This document shows positions 41,463-51,659 of a DNA stretch of 64,000 nt, piece by piece; position 1 is the stretch's first letter; each line of letters starts with the position of its first letter. The notes under the pieces are model-generated. The model did not search any database, was not told where the DNA came from, and worked only from the letters and a program-made list of their open reading frames with translations. The translations under genes and the position numbers were made by a program. This DNA is from Onthophagus taurus (lineage: Eukaryota > Arthropoda > Insecta > Coleoptera > Scarabaeidae), in the NCBI RefSeq assembly GCF_036711975.1, contig NC_091972.1, positions 33,423,001 to 33,487,000 on the forward strand. The letters are read 5' to 3'.

Positions 41463-41539
41463 TAATTAATAGTGGCTTGGCATAGTATTTTGGAAAATTA
41501 TTAGAAAATATAAACTTAAACGCCTCAATTGCTGAAAGA

Positions 41540-41860
41540 GACTAGATATTACTGGTAGAAGACTAAGTATTACTAATAAAAGACTAGATGTTGCAAATGA
41601 AGCAGATTCTTCTTACAGAAGACTTCACTCTACTAGCAGAACTCGAAATACTGTTGGTAGAAGACTAGATATTGCTGGAAAAGATTAGATATTGCTGGCA
41701 GAACACTAAGTATTGCTAGTGAAAGACTAGATATTGCAAATGAAGCACATCCTTCTTACAGAAGACTACACACTACTACTAAAAAAAAAATACTGCTAGC
41801 AGAAGACTTAATTTTACTGTCAGAAGACCAAATTATGTTGTCAGAAGACTAGATATTACC
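41540..41860. repeat. ~21-bp degenerate minisatellite
   Basis: Repeated AGACTAGATATTGCTGGCAG-type units, mostly 20-22 bp with an occasional 39-bp unit (ATTGCAAATGAAGCA...CTTCTTACAG). The longer block occurs twice, near 41586 and 41735, which suggests a higher-order repeat of about 150 bp. Confidence 0.75.
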
Positions 41861-42280
41861 AATGGTACAAATCCCGTTTAAATTTCTGCCCAATACATTA
41901 AAAAATTGTTAAAATTGCATCCCTCGCTTCCTGATTTCTATGTTCTTTAAATTTGGTATTCCAAAGAACTGAATTTTCTTTATACACTTCAATTAATTCA
42001 AATATTCTCTTCTATTCTTGGGATGATTTTCTTTTAGGCGTCATCTTTAAATGTGTGATATTGAGAAAATTCGTCGCTACTCGCAGCAAAATTCGAACTG
42101 TGTTCGTTTTTTGACAATTACTCTCACGATAAATAAACTGTGTGTCTCCACTTAAGCACAAGTCTCAACCTGTTCACTCTCCGAAAGTTGGCGGCGACTC
42201 TCTGATAGTTACTCTCATATGCGTGTCGACCAGAAAAAATACTCTCAAGAGCATTTCTCGCAAGTGGACACCTAACTTAA

Positions 42281-43419
42281 AGACGGCCGAAATCTCAGGG
42301 TTGTCATAAGGACGTCACCTTTTTCCAAACTACCCAATGCCAGTACTATTAAAGCTATGTTGCATTTTATGTGGGACAGTGCAAGTGCACAGTAGTTTTG
42401 TAACTATGGTTAATTGTATTAATATATTGCGAGTTATAGTTATATCAAATTCTCGGTACAAAAACAAGACACAACATAGAGAGAAGCAATATCACCACCT
42501 TCTACTAACACACATGAAAAGAAACTGTCGTTATTACACGATGTGTCGCACAAATCCCATAGACAATGCAATTGGTTGCGCAACTAATTTCAAACAATTT
42601 TCAATTTCTGCAACCAGTTGCGCAACGCATTAACCAACATCATACACTACACAATTTTCGCAAAACAGCGATTATTGCGCATAAAATTTACTATAAAATT
42701 ATAAGTAAGGTTATGTACATCTTAATTGAATTATTAACCTAAGAAGGATAACTATACAGGGTGTATCAGGTATGAGTACAAAAAATTTGAGGGGTTATAG
42801 GTCTTCTCATTCTTTCCCATTCTTAAGATGTAATATGATAAAGTTAAGGGTTTGAAAGTTTAAGTACTACTGCTGATTGCGTATTCAGTCATTTCCAACA
42901 ATTCATTCGCTAATTTCAATTTCGTGATGCTGATGATTATCAGACGAAAGAAATTTGTCACAACATGCTTTTGATTTCAGTAAATTCATTCTGATTGCCT
43001 TTAGAAAGTAGATCAGCTTCTTAAAATAGTGCTGATTTATCAGCATCGCATATCTGTTTAGGTAATAGCTTAAACTCGTTCATTTTTTCCGTAATTTTTT
43101 TCAGAAAAGTAATTAACTTTTAATCTCTGAATGCCATGCCTTTATTTTATCATTATGTTTGATATAAATCTGCATAGCCTTTTCCCTTAAAACAGTGGTG
43201 GTTAAGTTCTTTCTGTGTGATAGAAACTATTTATAAGCTTCTGTTTCCATTACAGCCTAATCTGAATTGCACAGATTTTTTTTACGATTTGGTGTCGAAA
43301 TACAAATATCAAAAGGGGTTTTCATTAAGAGCGACGCATTTTGTTTTTAACATTCCTCGAATAAGAGTTGGCTTCGCAATTCTTTCACATTTTGAAACGA
43401 AAATCTTTGCCATTTAATC
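42281..43419. other. Intergenic DNA with a possible transposon end
   Basis: 42541-42640 has repeated GTTGCGCAAC blocks. At 42757 TACAGGGTGTATCAGG is similar to the end of Tc1/mariner elements, but no partner was found. No coding with family resemblance. Confidence 0.35.
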
Positions 43420-44130
43420 ATGGAGAGATACACGCTTCAACAAAGTTTGCAAATTATTCAACTTTTTTTATCAAAGTTCACGTTCTATCGCGACTATGTT
43501 GCGTGCACTTACGCCAATTTTCGGTCGACGAAACCGTCCAACAAGATGGATTATTTGTGCAAAAATTCGAATCGACTTATGTATTGCATAATGGCCCAAC
43601 GCCTGTACGACGACGTAATGCTCGAAGTGAAGAAAATATCGTTGACGTTCAAGAGTGTGCGTGAGTAGTCAAGGATGTCGATTCCACGCCGATCGCAGGC
43701 GTTGAAAATCAGTGTGACAAGTTTGTGGCGAATTTTGCGGAAGGATTTGGCTCTCCGCCCGTAAAAGTTTGCGTTGACTCAAGAACTGAAGCCAACCGAT
43801 TATTTTAAGCGTCGCAAATTCGACTTTTACAAGAAAATCATCGTTTTGGATGAAGCTCACTTCTGGCTGGATGGTTTTGGCAGCAAACAAAATTGCATTT
43901 GCAGGAAGGAGCAGCCTGAAGTGATGCCAGTTTTCATGCCGGCGGCGTCATCAGCCCATTTTTCTTTTTTGATAAAACGGTGTACTAACAGAGCGCTACA
44001 GGGCCATAATATATAAGTATATTTTGGACCAGCTCGACGCTATGAACTTGGAGATATGTGGTTCCAACAGGACGGCGTAACGTGCCATACAGCGTACGAC
44101 ACAATCGAATTATTAAAGACCAAGTTCGGA
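43420..44130 (+). pseudogene. Mariner-type transposase, heavily decayed
   Basis: Fragments in several frames preserve the protein's order: MERYTLQQSLQIIQLF, then LRQFSVDET, HNGPTPVRRRNARSEENI, LTQELKPTDYFKRRKF, FYKKIIVLDEAHFWLDG (first Asp), YILDQLDAM, and VVPTGRR/FQQDGVTCHTAYDTIELL (second Asp). It stops before the third acidic residue. The family is the insect mariner-like group also seen at 12734 and 46390. Many frameshifts and stops. Confidence 0.7.
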
Positions 44131-44589
44131 GAGTGAGTGTTTTATACGCTCGTTTAGTCGTCATTATACATAGATTAAACAGTTCCAGTGATTCACCAGC
44201 GTACGTAGCTTCGTTAAGAATAAACGATCGATCGTATGGTTGCGATTCAGCTTAAAAGATATCCAATGTGGAAGGCAATGTTGCAATTTTGTTTCGATAA
44301 CTAGGGAATTCGAATTATTGAGGGATCGAATTAGCGAGTCCCCACAGTATGTTTATGAAAACTGTGCTTTCTGTGGCGAGGGTAAAACATCTATCTTCTT
44401 TTTTATATGTTGTCTTTTTTAAGAAGGTTGGTTATTATCACGGCAATTTTTTACATTCGATGTTGCAGCTTTAACCAATTCATTCAAGATATGCATATTC
44501 TCCCTATACATCTTCTGCCACATATTTTCCCATGAATAATATATTACTCAAAACTATTTGATTTCTTCTAATGTTGTTATCTTTACCTT
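44131..44589. other. Spacer with a possible LINE trace
   Basis: A + strand reading near 44330-44390 (YENCAFCGEG) is reminiscent of the Cys-rich C-terminus of R1-type LINEs, but too short to assign. Confidence 0.3.
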
Positions 44590-44950
44590 CTGGCGATTTT
44601 CAGGTATAATGTCGTCTTTTCTATAACTTGTAAAAGGTGTTTGCTATTGCCATATCTCGTTTTTGGCAAAACTGAGTCAGCCTATCTCCTCTGTTATTCC
44701 TTAATCCCAATCCACAATTCCCAATGTCTTCCACTTATCCCCACATCTTTGCATTAAAGTAGTCTATAATAATCGTGATATCTCGACTTTTCACTATATC
44801 TAGGGCCTTTTGGATGGTATCATAAAATTTCTCTATTTGTTCTTCCGTCTTATCCGCCATTGGGGCATACACCTGAACCACATTAAGTATCCCCCATGCT
44901 GACTTTATCTCAATCATAATGGCTCTATCTGAGACAAAGTTGATTATGAA
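44590..44950 (-). pseudogene. RTE-type LINE endonuclease fragment
   Basis: Minus strand from about 44950: IMIEIKSAWGILNVVQVYAP, TEEQIEKFYDTIQKAL, DITIIIDYFNAKMWG (the GDFNAKVG block, altered), then after a stop RNNRGDRLTQFC and TFYKL. This is the middle of an apurinic-type endonuclease of an RTE element. The ends are not defined. Confidence 0.7.
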
Positions 44951-45162
44951 TGTTTTAAGCTCTTATAAGCATGGTTAATTTCCATTAACTTAAGTAATCA
45001 CATCAATTGTAGCTTATTCTGAAGTGTCCCAAAACGTAGTGTACCTCTAAAGAATTGTTTTCAGGGAACTCTTATGATTATACTCTAAAAACAGGGAGAA
45101 AAAATAACCGTAAATAAATGTATTTTGAGTTTAAAGTAAAGATTAATAAAAAAAATACAGAT

Positions 45163-45899
45163 TTATTCTTCTTTATAATCAATGTTCTCATAAATTTTAT
45201 ATACAAAAGATATCCCATTTTCTTCTTGAACCTCTTCAGGAACACAATCATCTCTATGAGAAAATAAAATAATTTATAAACCAGAATATAAATAATAATT
45301 AAGCACTTACTTTACTTCCTTTAAATTACCATTCAACTTTGGAAAATAAGTATCACAGTCATACTGCTTTTTAATTTCTGTTAAATACAATCTATAAAAA
45401 TATTTGTTGGCCATAGAAGCCTAAAAATTAAAAACAATTTGCCCAATTTCTTTTTTGTTTTATAAGCTAATAAATTTACTTTATAAATTAAACTACCACC
45501 AATAACCCAAACATTATCATAAATCTTCTTATAATCCTTGTTATTTAACTTATCAATAGCTTCATCTAAACTCTTAAATGCAAAACAATCTTTATATCCA
45601 TCAAGATAAACATTAGATCTAGATAAAATAAAATTAATCCTGTTATTTAATGGTTTGTATTTAGGTGGAATACTATCCCAAGTTTTTCGACCCATGATAA
45701 CAACATTTTTCTTATTATTTTTACTTTCGGAAGTCATTCGTGTAAAATAAGCCATTTCCGATCTAAAGATTATTTCAACATTACCTTTATTGTTAGGTTA
45801 ACACTTGCAGACTTACTTTAATCTCCATGGTAAATCATTATTTTTTCCAATACCCATGTTTTCACATACTGCAGCTATAAGATTTAATTTTAGCGACAT
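45163..45899 (-). CDS. DHFR: Dihydrofolate reductase, four exons, complete
   Basis: Reduces dihydrofolate to tetrahydrofolate with NADPH for thymidylate and purine synthesis. Exons on the minus strand: 45899-45817, 45762-45480, 45420-45311 and 45253-45163, each with GT/AG borders and matching phases; total 567 nt, 188 residues, normal for animals. It starts MSLKLNLIAAVCENMGIGKN. Key parts: the substrate-binding PWRLK at the first junction, the NADPH-binding VVIMGRKTWDSIP, NNRINFILSR, and VWVIGGSLIYK. The stop is at 45165-45163. Introns are short (about 55-60 bp) and AT-rich. No lesion. The neighbouring DNA is all transposon remnants. Confidence 0.95.
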
Positions 45900-46389
45900 T
45901 TTTTGGCTGGTTTAAACTTTAAAAAAGGAATGTTATGAAATAGTATGCATTGAACAGACACATTTAATAGAAATGTGCTCTTTTATAGTAAAAACGCGGG
46001 AGAAGAATTTATTGAGATGGTAGATGACCTAATATGCACTAAGTATTTGAAGTAAATATCAAAATTTTATGATAATCTAATGAGTTTAAATAAAGAACTT
46101 TTAGAAATAATCCTTATTAACTAATAGTTATCCCAGTTATTAAAATTTCTTACTTTTTAAATTTTTATTTTAATAAATTAAATTTAATTAAACTAGTATA
46201 CAAGTGGGTATGCAACTCAAATGACGGAAAGATTATTTCTTATTTTTAAACAATGTAATAGCTTTTTAATGTTGCACATTTAGAATCCGCTATGTTTATA
46301 TGGACTTTTGAAGTTATACAGAGAACAGAATATGAAAAAGGAGGTCTTAAAATGATTGATGAATAAACTACAACAAATACGAGAAATGT
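45900..46389. other. DHFR 5' flank, no gene
   Basis: AT-rich. Nothing recognisable is coded and no clear promoter motif can be named. Confidence 0.4.
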
Positions 46390-46900
46390 CGAACATCAAG
46401 TTACTATACAACTCATCCATACTTATCACAATGATCATGCTCTTCCTATTATGTTTTTGTAAATTCTTTCTTTAATTTCCTTTCTTTAATCGAAGAGCTG
46501 AATACCTGTATTATAACAGAATATTGTTTACTGATGAATCCTGTTTTACAAGGAACGCCTTAATGATAGCAGTGATGTAATATTTTTGCATAAAAATTTA
46601 CAAGAATTGTTAGACACAACGATGGTTCGGAATAGGAACAGATGGGCCAATTCATCGTCTCCCCCGATCACCAGATCTAAATTTTACTTAAATATATACA
46701 ATTTTTTCATTTAGCGTACTTTGAAACCCAACATCTTTGTGGTAGTGGGCTTCTAGAACAATGCCTATTTTTCATTTCTTGCAGAGAATGTGTATTACAT
46801 TTTTAGCATTATGTTACGGCATCAGCTCGTTCTATGAAAATATTGCTACCATAGTTGAAAGTGTCTATGAACATCCAAACTGATAACGTTGGTTTTGAAT
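46390..46900 (+). pseudogene. Mariner-type transposase fragment, strongly decayed
   Basis: Scattered pieces across frames: FLNRRAEYLYYNRILFTDES (first Asp region), then RNALNDSSDVIF, then RWANSSSPPI/LPRSPDLN (the PRSPDLTPLD block) and a C-terminal ESVYEHPN. The order fits the same mariner-like group as 43420. Probably older than that copy. Confidence 0.45.
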
Positions 46901-46934
46901 TAAAGACAGTTGACTATCTATCGCGTTTTCGCTT

Positions 46935-48331
46935 CTCTGAATGAGTTAATTACCATCAGAAATCGTCGTGTTACCAACAGACAAGGGGAATGCCACCGTT
47001 GTTATGAACAGGAAAGAATACGACGACAAAATGATGAACTTACTGGACCCAGCCACCTACAGGAAGATCAAGAATTCCAGCAGAACAGCAGAAAGGTTTG
47101 TGTGTGCAGGCGCCGGTACCACCAAGAATCAACGGACTACCGAAGATTCACAAACCAGACGTCCCCCTCCGCCCTATCGTCAGCGCCATCAACTCCCCAA
47201 CATACCAGCTGGCTAAACATCTTGCAAAGATTCTGTCCCCCTTTACAGGTAACACGGAATCGTATGTCAGCGATTCTACACATTTTGTGGAATCTGTAAC
47301 GTGATACGTGCCAGATCTGGTGGAGTATTGCTTATCGTCGACGTATTTCAGCTGGAAAGGAGAATTTTACGAGCAGTTCGAAGGGGCAGCCATGGGATCT
47401 CCACTATCGCCAGTTATAGCTAATTTCTACATGGAATTATTCGAAGAGGACGCCTTGAAGAAGAGCCAGTGGAAACCAAAACTATGGCTCCGATATGTGG
47501 ATGACACGTTTGTGATATGGCAACATGGTCAAAAACGGCTCCAAGAGTTCTTGGATCACTTGAACTCTCAACATCCTATGATTAAGTTCACCATGGAAAC
47601 AGAAACTGCCAAAAAACTACCTTTCCTAGATGTGTTGGAGACCAGGACGACAAATGGAGATATAGAACTTGGTGTATACCGAAAGAAGACCCATACCAAC
47701 AGGTATTTACAGGCATGTTCACATTATCATCCCCAACAGAAGAGGTCCGTGATCCGTACATTATTTCAGCGAGCAGCGAGACTATGTGAAGGAGAGAACT
47801 TGAAGAAGGAGCAACTCTTTCTACGAGGCGTGCTGCAGAAGAATGGATACACTTCGAGGGACATCAACCAGGCCATCAAGCAGCGAAAGCAGAAAGAGGA
47901 CACGGTAAGTACAAAACCGCTTGGATTTATCTGTCTTCCCTTTGTTTCAGGTGTAACGGAATGAATTACTAGGCACCTCAAGAAGAACGACATCGTAGTA
48001 CGGTACGGCACGGTCAGCAAAATTCGGAACACACTCCCGATAGCCAAGGACAAACTAACTCCATTAAAAGGAGCGGGAGTCTATCGACTATCGTGTAGTT
48101 GTGGGAAGGTTTATGTTGGCCAAACTGGACAAGGAACATGAGAGGGATGTAAGGCTGAAGAAGATCCAGCAGTCGGCGGTTGCGGAACATTGCCATGCAG
48201 AGGGGCACCGAATAGACTTCGAACAAACAAAGGTGCTGGCTAGGGACAACAGATACTACCAAAGACTGACAAGAGAAGCCATAGAGATTCACCGACATAA
48301 AAATAACGTCAACAGAGAGGATGGCTGGTAG
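46935..48331 (+). pseudogene. Penelope-like reverse transcriptase and GIY-YIG endonuclease, broken
   Basis: First part: VLPTDKGNATVVMNRKEY, then [20 protein letters not shown] and [16 protein letters not shown] stop and deletion follow near 47300. The core resumes at 47308: YFSWKGEFYEQFEGAAMGSP, NFYMELFE, WLRYVDDTFVIW (catalytic YVDD), KLPFLDVLETR and the long linker. After another frame change the nuclease reads GAGVYRLSCSCGKVYVGQTG (GIY-YIG variant), then AVAEHCHAEGHRIDF. At least three frame breaks. The Cys/His pattern between the GIY and C-terminal halves is partly kept. Confidence 0.88.
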
Positions 48332-48505
48332 CTTAGCAAAACATGGAAAATGGTGGTGAACACGAAGACCTCTTCCCGCCTCACACCGGACGCGACGCGA
48401 CGCAATTAGTTATTAATTAGTTTGTAATTAGCGTTAACTGATTATTAATTAGTTTTTCCGACTTATATATAGTTACCGATTTTTTGATCTCGTCACTTCG
48501 AACCA

Positions 48506-48547
48506 GTTTCTGAAGAAGGTTGTAACATGGCATCCGAAACGTCAAAC
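48506..48547 (+). ncRNA. Hammerhead ribozyme-like motif of the Penelope-like element
   Basis: Stem I GTTT (48506-48509) pairs with AAAC (48544-48547). Core CTGAAGA at 48510-48516. Stem II is GGTTGT/GCATCC with one mismatch. GAAA is at 48536-48539. A minimal palindromic ACGT (48539-48542) serves as stem III, and the cleavage-site C is at 48543. It lies downstream of the RT and GIY-YIG frames, as expected for Penelope-like retroelements. Confidence 0.7.
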
Positions 48548-48560
48548 CTTTTATTAAAAG

Positions 48561-49724
48561 ACGCACGGCAAAACCCGAAAGTTTCTAGTGTTAGTTCTAA
48601 TCTTAGTTTAAGAGTTAATTACCAGTTGGAAGAAGATCTCATCTTTATCAAAAACAAACATCTTTTCTGACGAAACATTCCCTAAATCCAAGATGCCATG
48701 ATATATTTTTCTTTCGTCAAACAAAAAGATTTAGTGACCTTGTTTTTTAAAATATATCTTGGCAACAAAAATATGTTATTATATAAAATTATTCATTCCT
48801 TTCAATAAACTTATTGATGCCACACGTACATTAAAAATGCTTGGCTAATTTAAATTTTATTAATTATGTTGGGAAAATAAAAGCTATTAACAATCTCACA
48901 ATATATAATCTATGCATGACAATTAATTAGTCAATGCACCCAAAACGAGTGACTAGTGGAAATCTAAATAAAGGAAATAATTATTGTCCAACGAAAATAC
49001 TTGAACGTGATTTTAATAATCTAGATGTAGATAAATTTTTAGAAATTTAAAGAAGCGCGATTGCAAATAGTGCTCTTAAGGCGAATGGACACAGCGTAAT
49101 AGTTCTCCCAACATTTCTGATACTCCTTTAACTCAAACGTAAGCCACAAGATATTTGCACATCAGGAGGGTTTCGATGCTATCGCCACACAACTCCTTGA
49201 TCATACCTTTTCAGATCATCAGAATGAGTCCAAGATATTTTGCGAGTAGTGACTCATATTAAAAGTTCATGTTTTCGACGTTATAACGTCTAACAACTTT
49301 CAAAAAGAAAAATAATAATATAATAATAACAACGAAAATTTTATACTTATGACACCGATGCATTGTTATAAAATTTTGAACAAACATTGAATCTTCTGTA
49401 GCTATGAGTCGTAAAGTAAAAGCTAAATGATCTTGTATCGACTTTTCGATTGTAGACTAGATTTTGGGTGACAAAACTAAACTTCTTGATCACACCTTTT
49501 TTGTCTTTCTTTTTTGCAGAAGGATCGGCAACTACGACAACAACATTTCCGCGTCAGTTTCGTCAATTCAATTAAATTTTCATTCGATTTTCCCGTTTTA
49601 AAATGTATGTAAGTCAATTTCGAAAAAGGAAATTAGTTATCAGCACAAATGTAAATCTACAGAAAGCCACAATATAGGAGGTTTTTAGTTGCAAAGTAAT
49701 GTCAACACTATCTTTTAATTTCTT
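48561..49724. other. Repeat edge and AT-rich spacer
   Basis: 48558-48610 is an edge of the CTAG-rich repeat (GACGCACGGCAAAACCCGAA). The remainder is AT-rich without coding resemblance. Confidence 0.4.
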
Positions 49725-49890
49725 CTTTTTCTTCCGGTGTTACAACCCCTGACGGGGTTTAGCCTGTTCAATGATCTTCTTCCATTTTGTCCTCTCACCA
49801 CAAAATAACAAATCTCCATCGCCTAACTCCCATTCATCTCAAATGTTTCTCTAAATCATCCATACATCTTTTTCTCGGTCTAATAAGGAT
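49725..49890 (-). pseudogene. 3' end of an RTE-like LINE
   Basis: The minus strand reads RPRKRCMDDLEKHLR-like, then RRWRFVI and TKWKKIIEQAKPRQGL, the usual last residues of RTE-type ORFs (GRPRKRW...EDRTEWR). It is followed by an EEKEE-like simple end. Only the last 50-odd codons remain. Confidence 0.55.
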
Positions 49891-50064
49891 ATTATATGTA
49901 TGTAGTTACTTTAATATTTATGATCAACATTCATAGATTTGAGCAGCTTCTCATAAACGTTGTAGCATCTGTTACCCTTTGCCACATGGGATCTTATTTC
50001 ATGACTAAATGAGCTAAATTATTCTATGTAATCTGTGAACCTAGATACTCCTAGATACTACTTA

Positions 50065-50400
50065 TACTCCTTCAACTGGCAATGAAGTGGCAGATGAGCT
50101 AGCACGAGAGGACAGCAAAAATGTTATAGACCATTGTGTTTGCTACAACTTTTGTAGCAAAAGTTTTTCTGTATTACACTCCGTATACCGATATTTTTTA
50201 ACACTTTTCTATATTTCATATTTTTGAAAAATTCTCCACATTAATGCATCTGGGAGCAAACATGCTAAAACGTTTGTGGGGCCAGAGCCAGCAGTTGGTG
50301 TATCATTTGCATTGGCCAAACATAGGATTGGATTTTGGGTTGAAGAGTGGTCCTAATGTGGACCAGTTCTCCAGTGTTGTTGCTTGCTGTATTTGTTGTG
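50065..50400 (+). pseudogene. LINE RNase H/C-terminal fragment
   Basis: The block TGNEVADELAREDSKN (50075-50125) is the end of a LINE-type RNase H domain. After a gap GPEPAVGVSFALAKHRIGFW (from about 50282) resembles the region that follows in I- and R1-like elements. Stops and frame changes elsewhere. Confidence 0.55.
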
Positions 50401-51320
50401 GTGTTATGTCGTTTATTCCTAACCCTTTGCTCTGTATTTCGCTGGCTAATATTCTCGGCCAGTTTTCTTTCAATCCTCTCACACTTCTACTGATATGCCT
50501 ATGCCATTGGCATAGACGCATACTTACAATATATCCAGATTAAGTAGTAGCAGTACAGCCGTGGGACTGGCTAAGGTTGTTTCTATTAATCTGACATATT
50601 TCTATCAATTCCCGGTGCTTTGTGATTTTGTGGGAATCCGCTATAAGACACATAGGGCTTCCTGTTTCGGCTCTCCATTCAGAGAACTCTCAAAATACTC
50701 CCTCAAAAGTCGAGCAGCTTCTAATTTAATTTTGTTTGGTACTCCTCCTTTACTTTTCCAATCTCAACTCTCGTATTTAGTCTTTATACGATATTCTCAA
50801 GAAGGTGCCACTGCAAGAACTATAATTTCTCGTATTTATAAAATATTACGAATACAAAATATAGATATTCTTGTTGAGAGCATATTTTACAGCGCAAAAT
50901 ACTTTACGCAAATAAACAGCACATAGTGTCAATAATAAAACTGCAATTTCTGTGTAACTAAAAGATCCTAAAAAGATAGCATTCAAAGGGAAATATATGG
51001 AAGCACAAAAATGATACTCAAAAAACACATGGTAGAAATTAACCTGAATGCCCTACACTCAATAGAAATCAGAAAACTGAAAATTTTTTAGCAATATGTC
51101 CAACAGTTTGAAAAGATTTTTGAACATATTCACCTTAAAGATTAATGTTAAACTTTTTAATATTAAAAAAACTTATTTAATAGGACATAAATCTTATTGC
51201 GTATAAAAAGAAAATAAATTAAATTACAAAGCTTTCAGGCATTATCAAATTATAAATCCATTTAATCAAGTTGTGTATGTAAAGTTTACAACCACATCAA
51301 GTGCAACCTGATGGTATTCA
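50401..51320. other. Spacer upstream of the SV2-like gene
   Basis: AT-rich. Small open frames carry no family resemblance. A promoter should lie at the right-hand end, but no TATA or initiator can be named with confidence. Confidence 0.35.
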
Positions 51321-51329
51321 GTATCGATT

Positions 51330-51449
51330 GACCCCTTCACCGATGCCCCTTTTCAACGCCAAGATCAATAGAGACCGGCAGTAAGCGCGTGTAGGTGACA
51401 GAGATGCTCTGATTTCAACCTTTTTATGGGTTTACCGAACAGGATACCG
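51330..51449 (+). other. Possible non-coding first exon of the SV2-like gene
   Basis: A local rise in GC (CCCCTTCACCGATGCCCC) followed by a strong splice donor GGATACCG|GTAAGT at 51449/51450, 210 bp upstream of the ATG. Acceptor candidates occur near 51610-51620. Inferred only. Confidence 0.35.
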
Positions 51450-51659
51450 GTAAGTTTGTTGGAAAACATTTAAAAACTCGTCAACAAATACAATTATTAT
51501 CATTTTTTAAACTCGTTTTAAGGACGGTTAACTTAGATTAAATTACCTGTGACATTTCATGCACAAACAATGCAACTATAACGACTTACATTCAACACAC
51601 TCAACTTGTTATTCTAAAAGAAAAAAATGAGTATTGAAATTTACAACGAATTTTAATTT

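Larger units (their letters stand above)
41145..42276. mobile_element. TTAA-flanked non-autonomous transposon, Harbinger-like coding remnant
   Basis: Flanked by TTAA (41141-41144 and 42277-42280). The ends are GCTGGGTGTCCACTTGAGAG and, in reverse complement, GTTAGGTGTCCACTTGCGAG. It is inserted in a CTCTTAAGACGG site of the satellite block, whose other copies show the empty site. A short frame resembles a Harbinger transposase N-terminus, although Harbinger elements normally duplicate three bases (TWA). Confidence 0.7.
46935..48560 (+). mobile_element. Penelope-like retroelement, 5'-truncated
   Basis: Coding remnants of a Penelope-type reverse transcriptase and GIY-YIG endonuclease, followed by about 150 bp of AT-rich DNA and a hammerhead-like motif, the combination described for Penelope-like elements. 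It ends near 48560, where a copy edge of the CTAG-rich repeat starts. Confidence 0.85.

Noticed and set aside
42757-42790. Left end of a Tc1/mariner element (CAGGGTGTATCAGG)
   Set aside because: No matching right end or target duplication was found; kept only as a note.
50303-50521. Minus-strand 72-codon frame as a gene
   Set aside because: It overlaps the + strand LINE C-terminal fragment and shows no family features.
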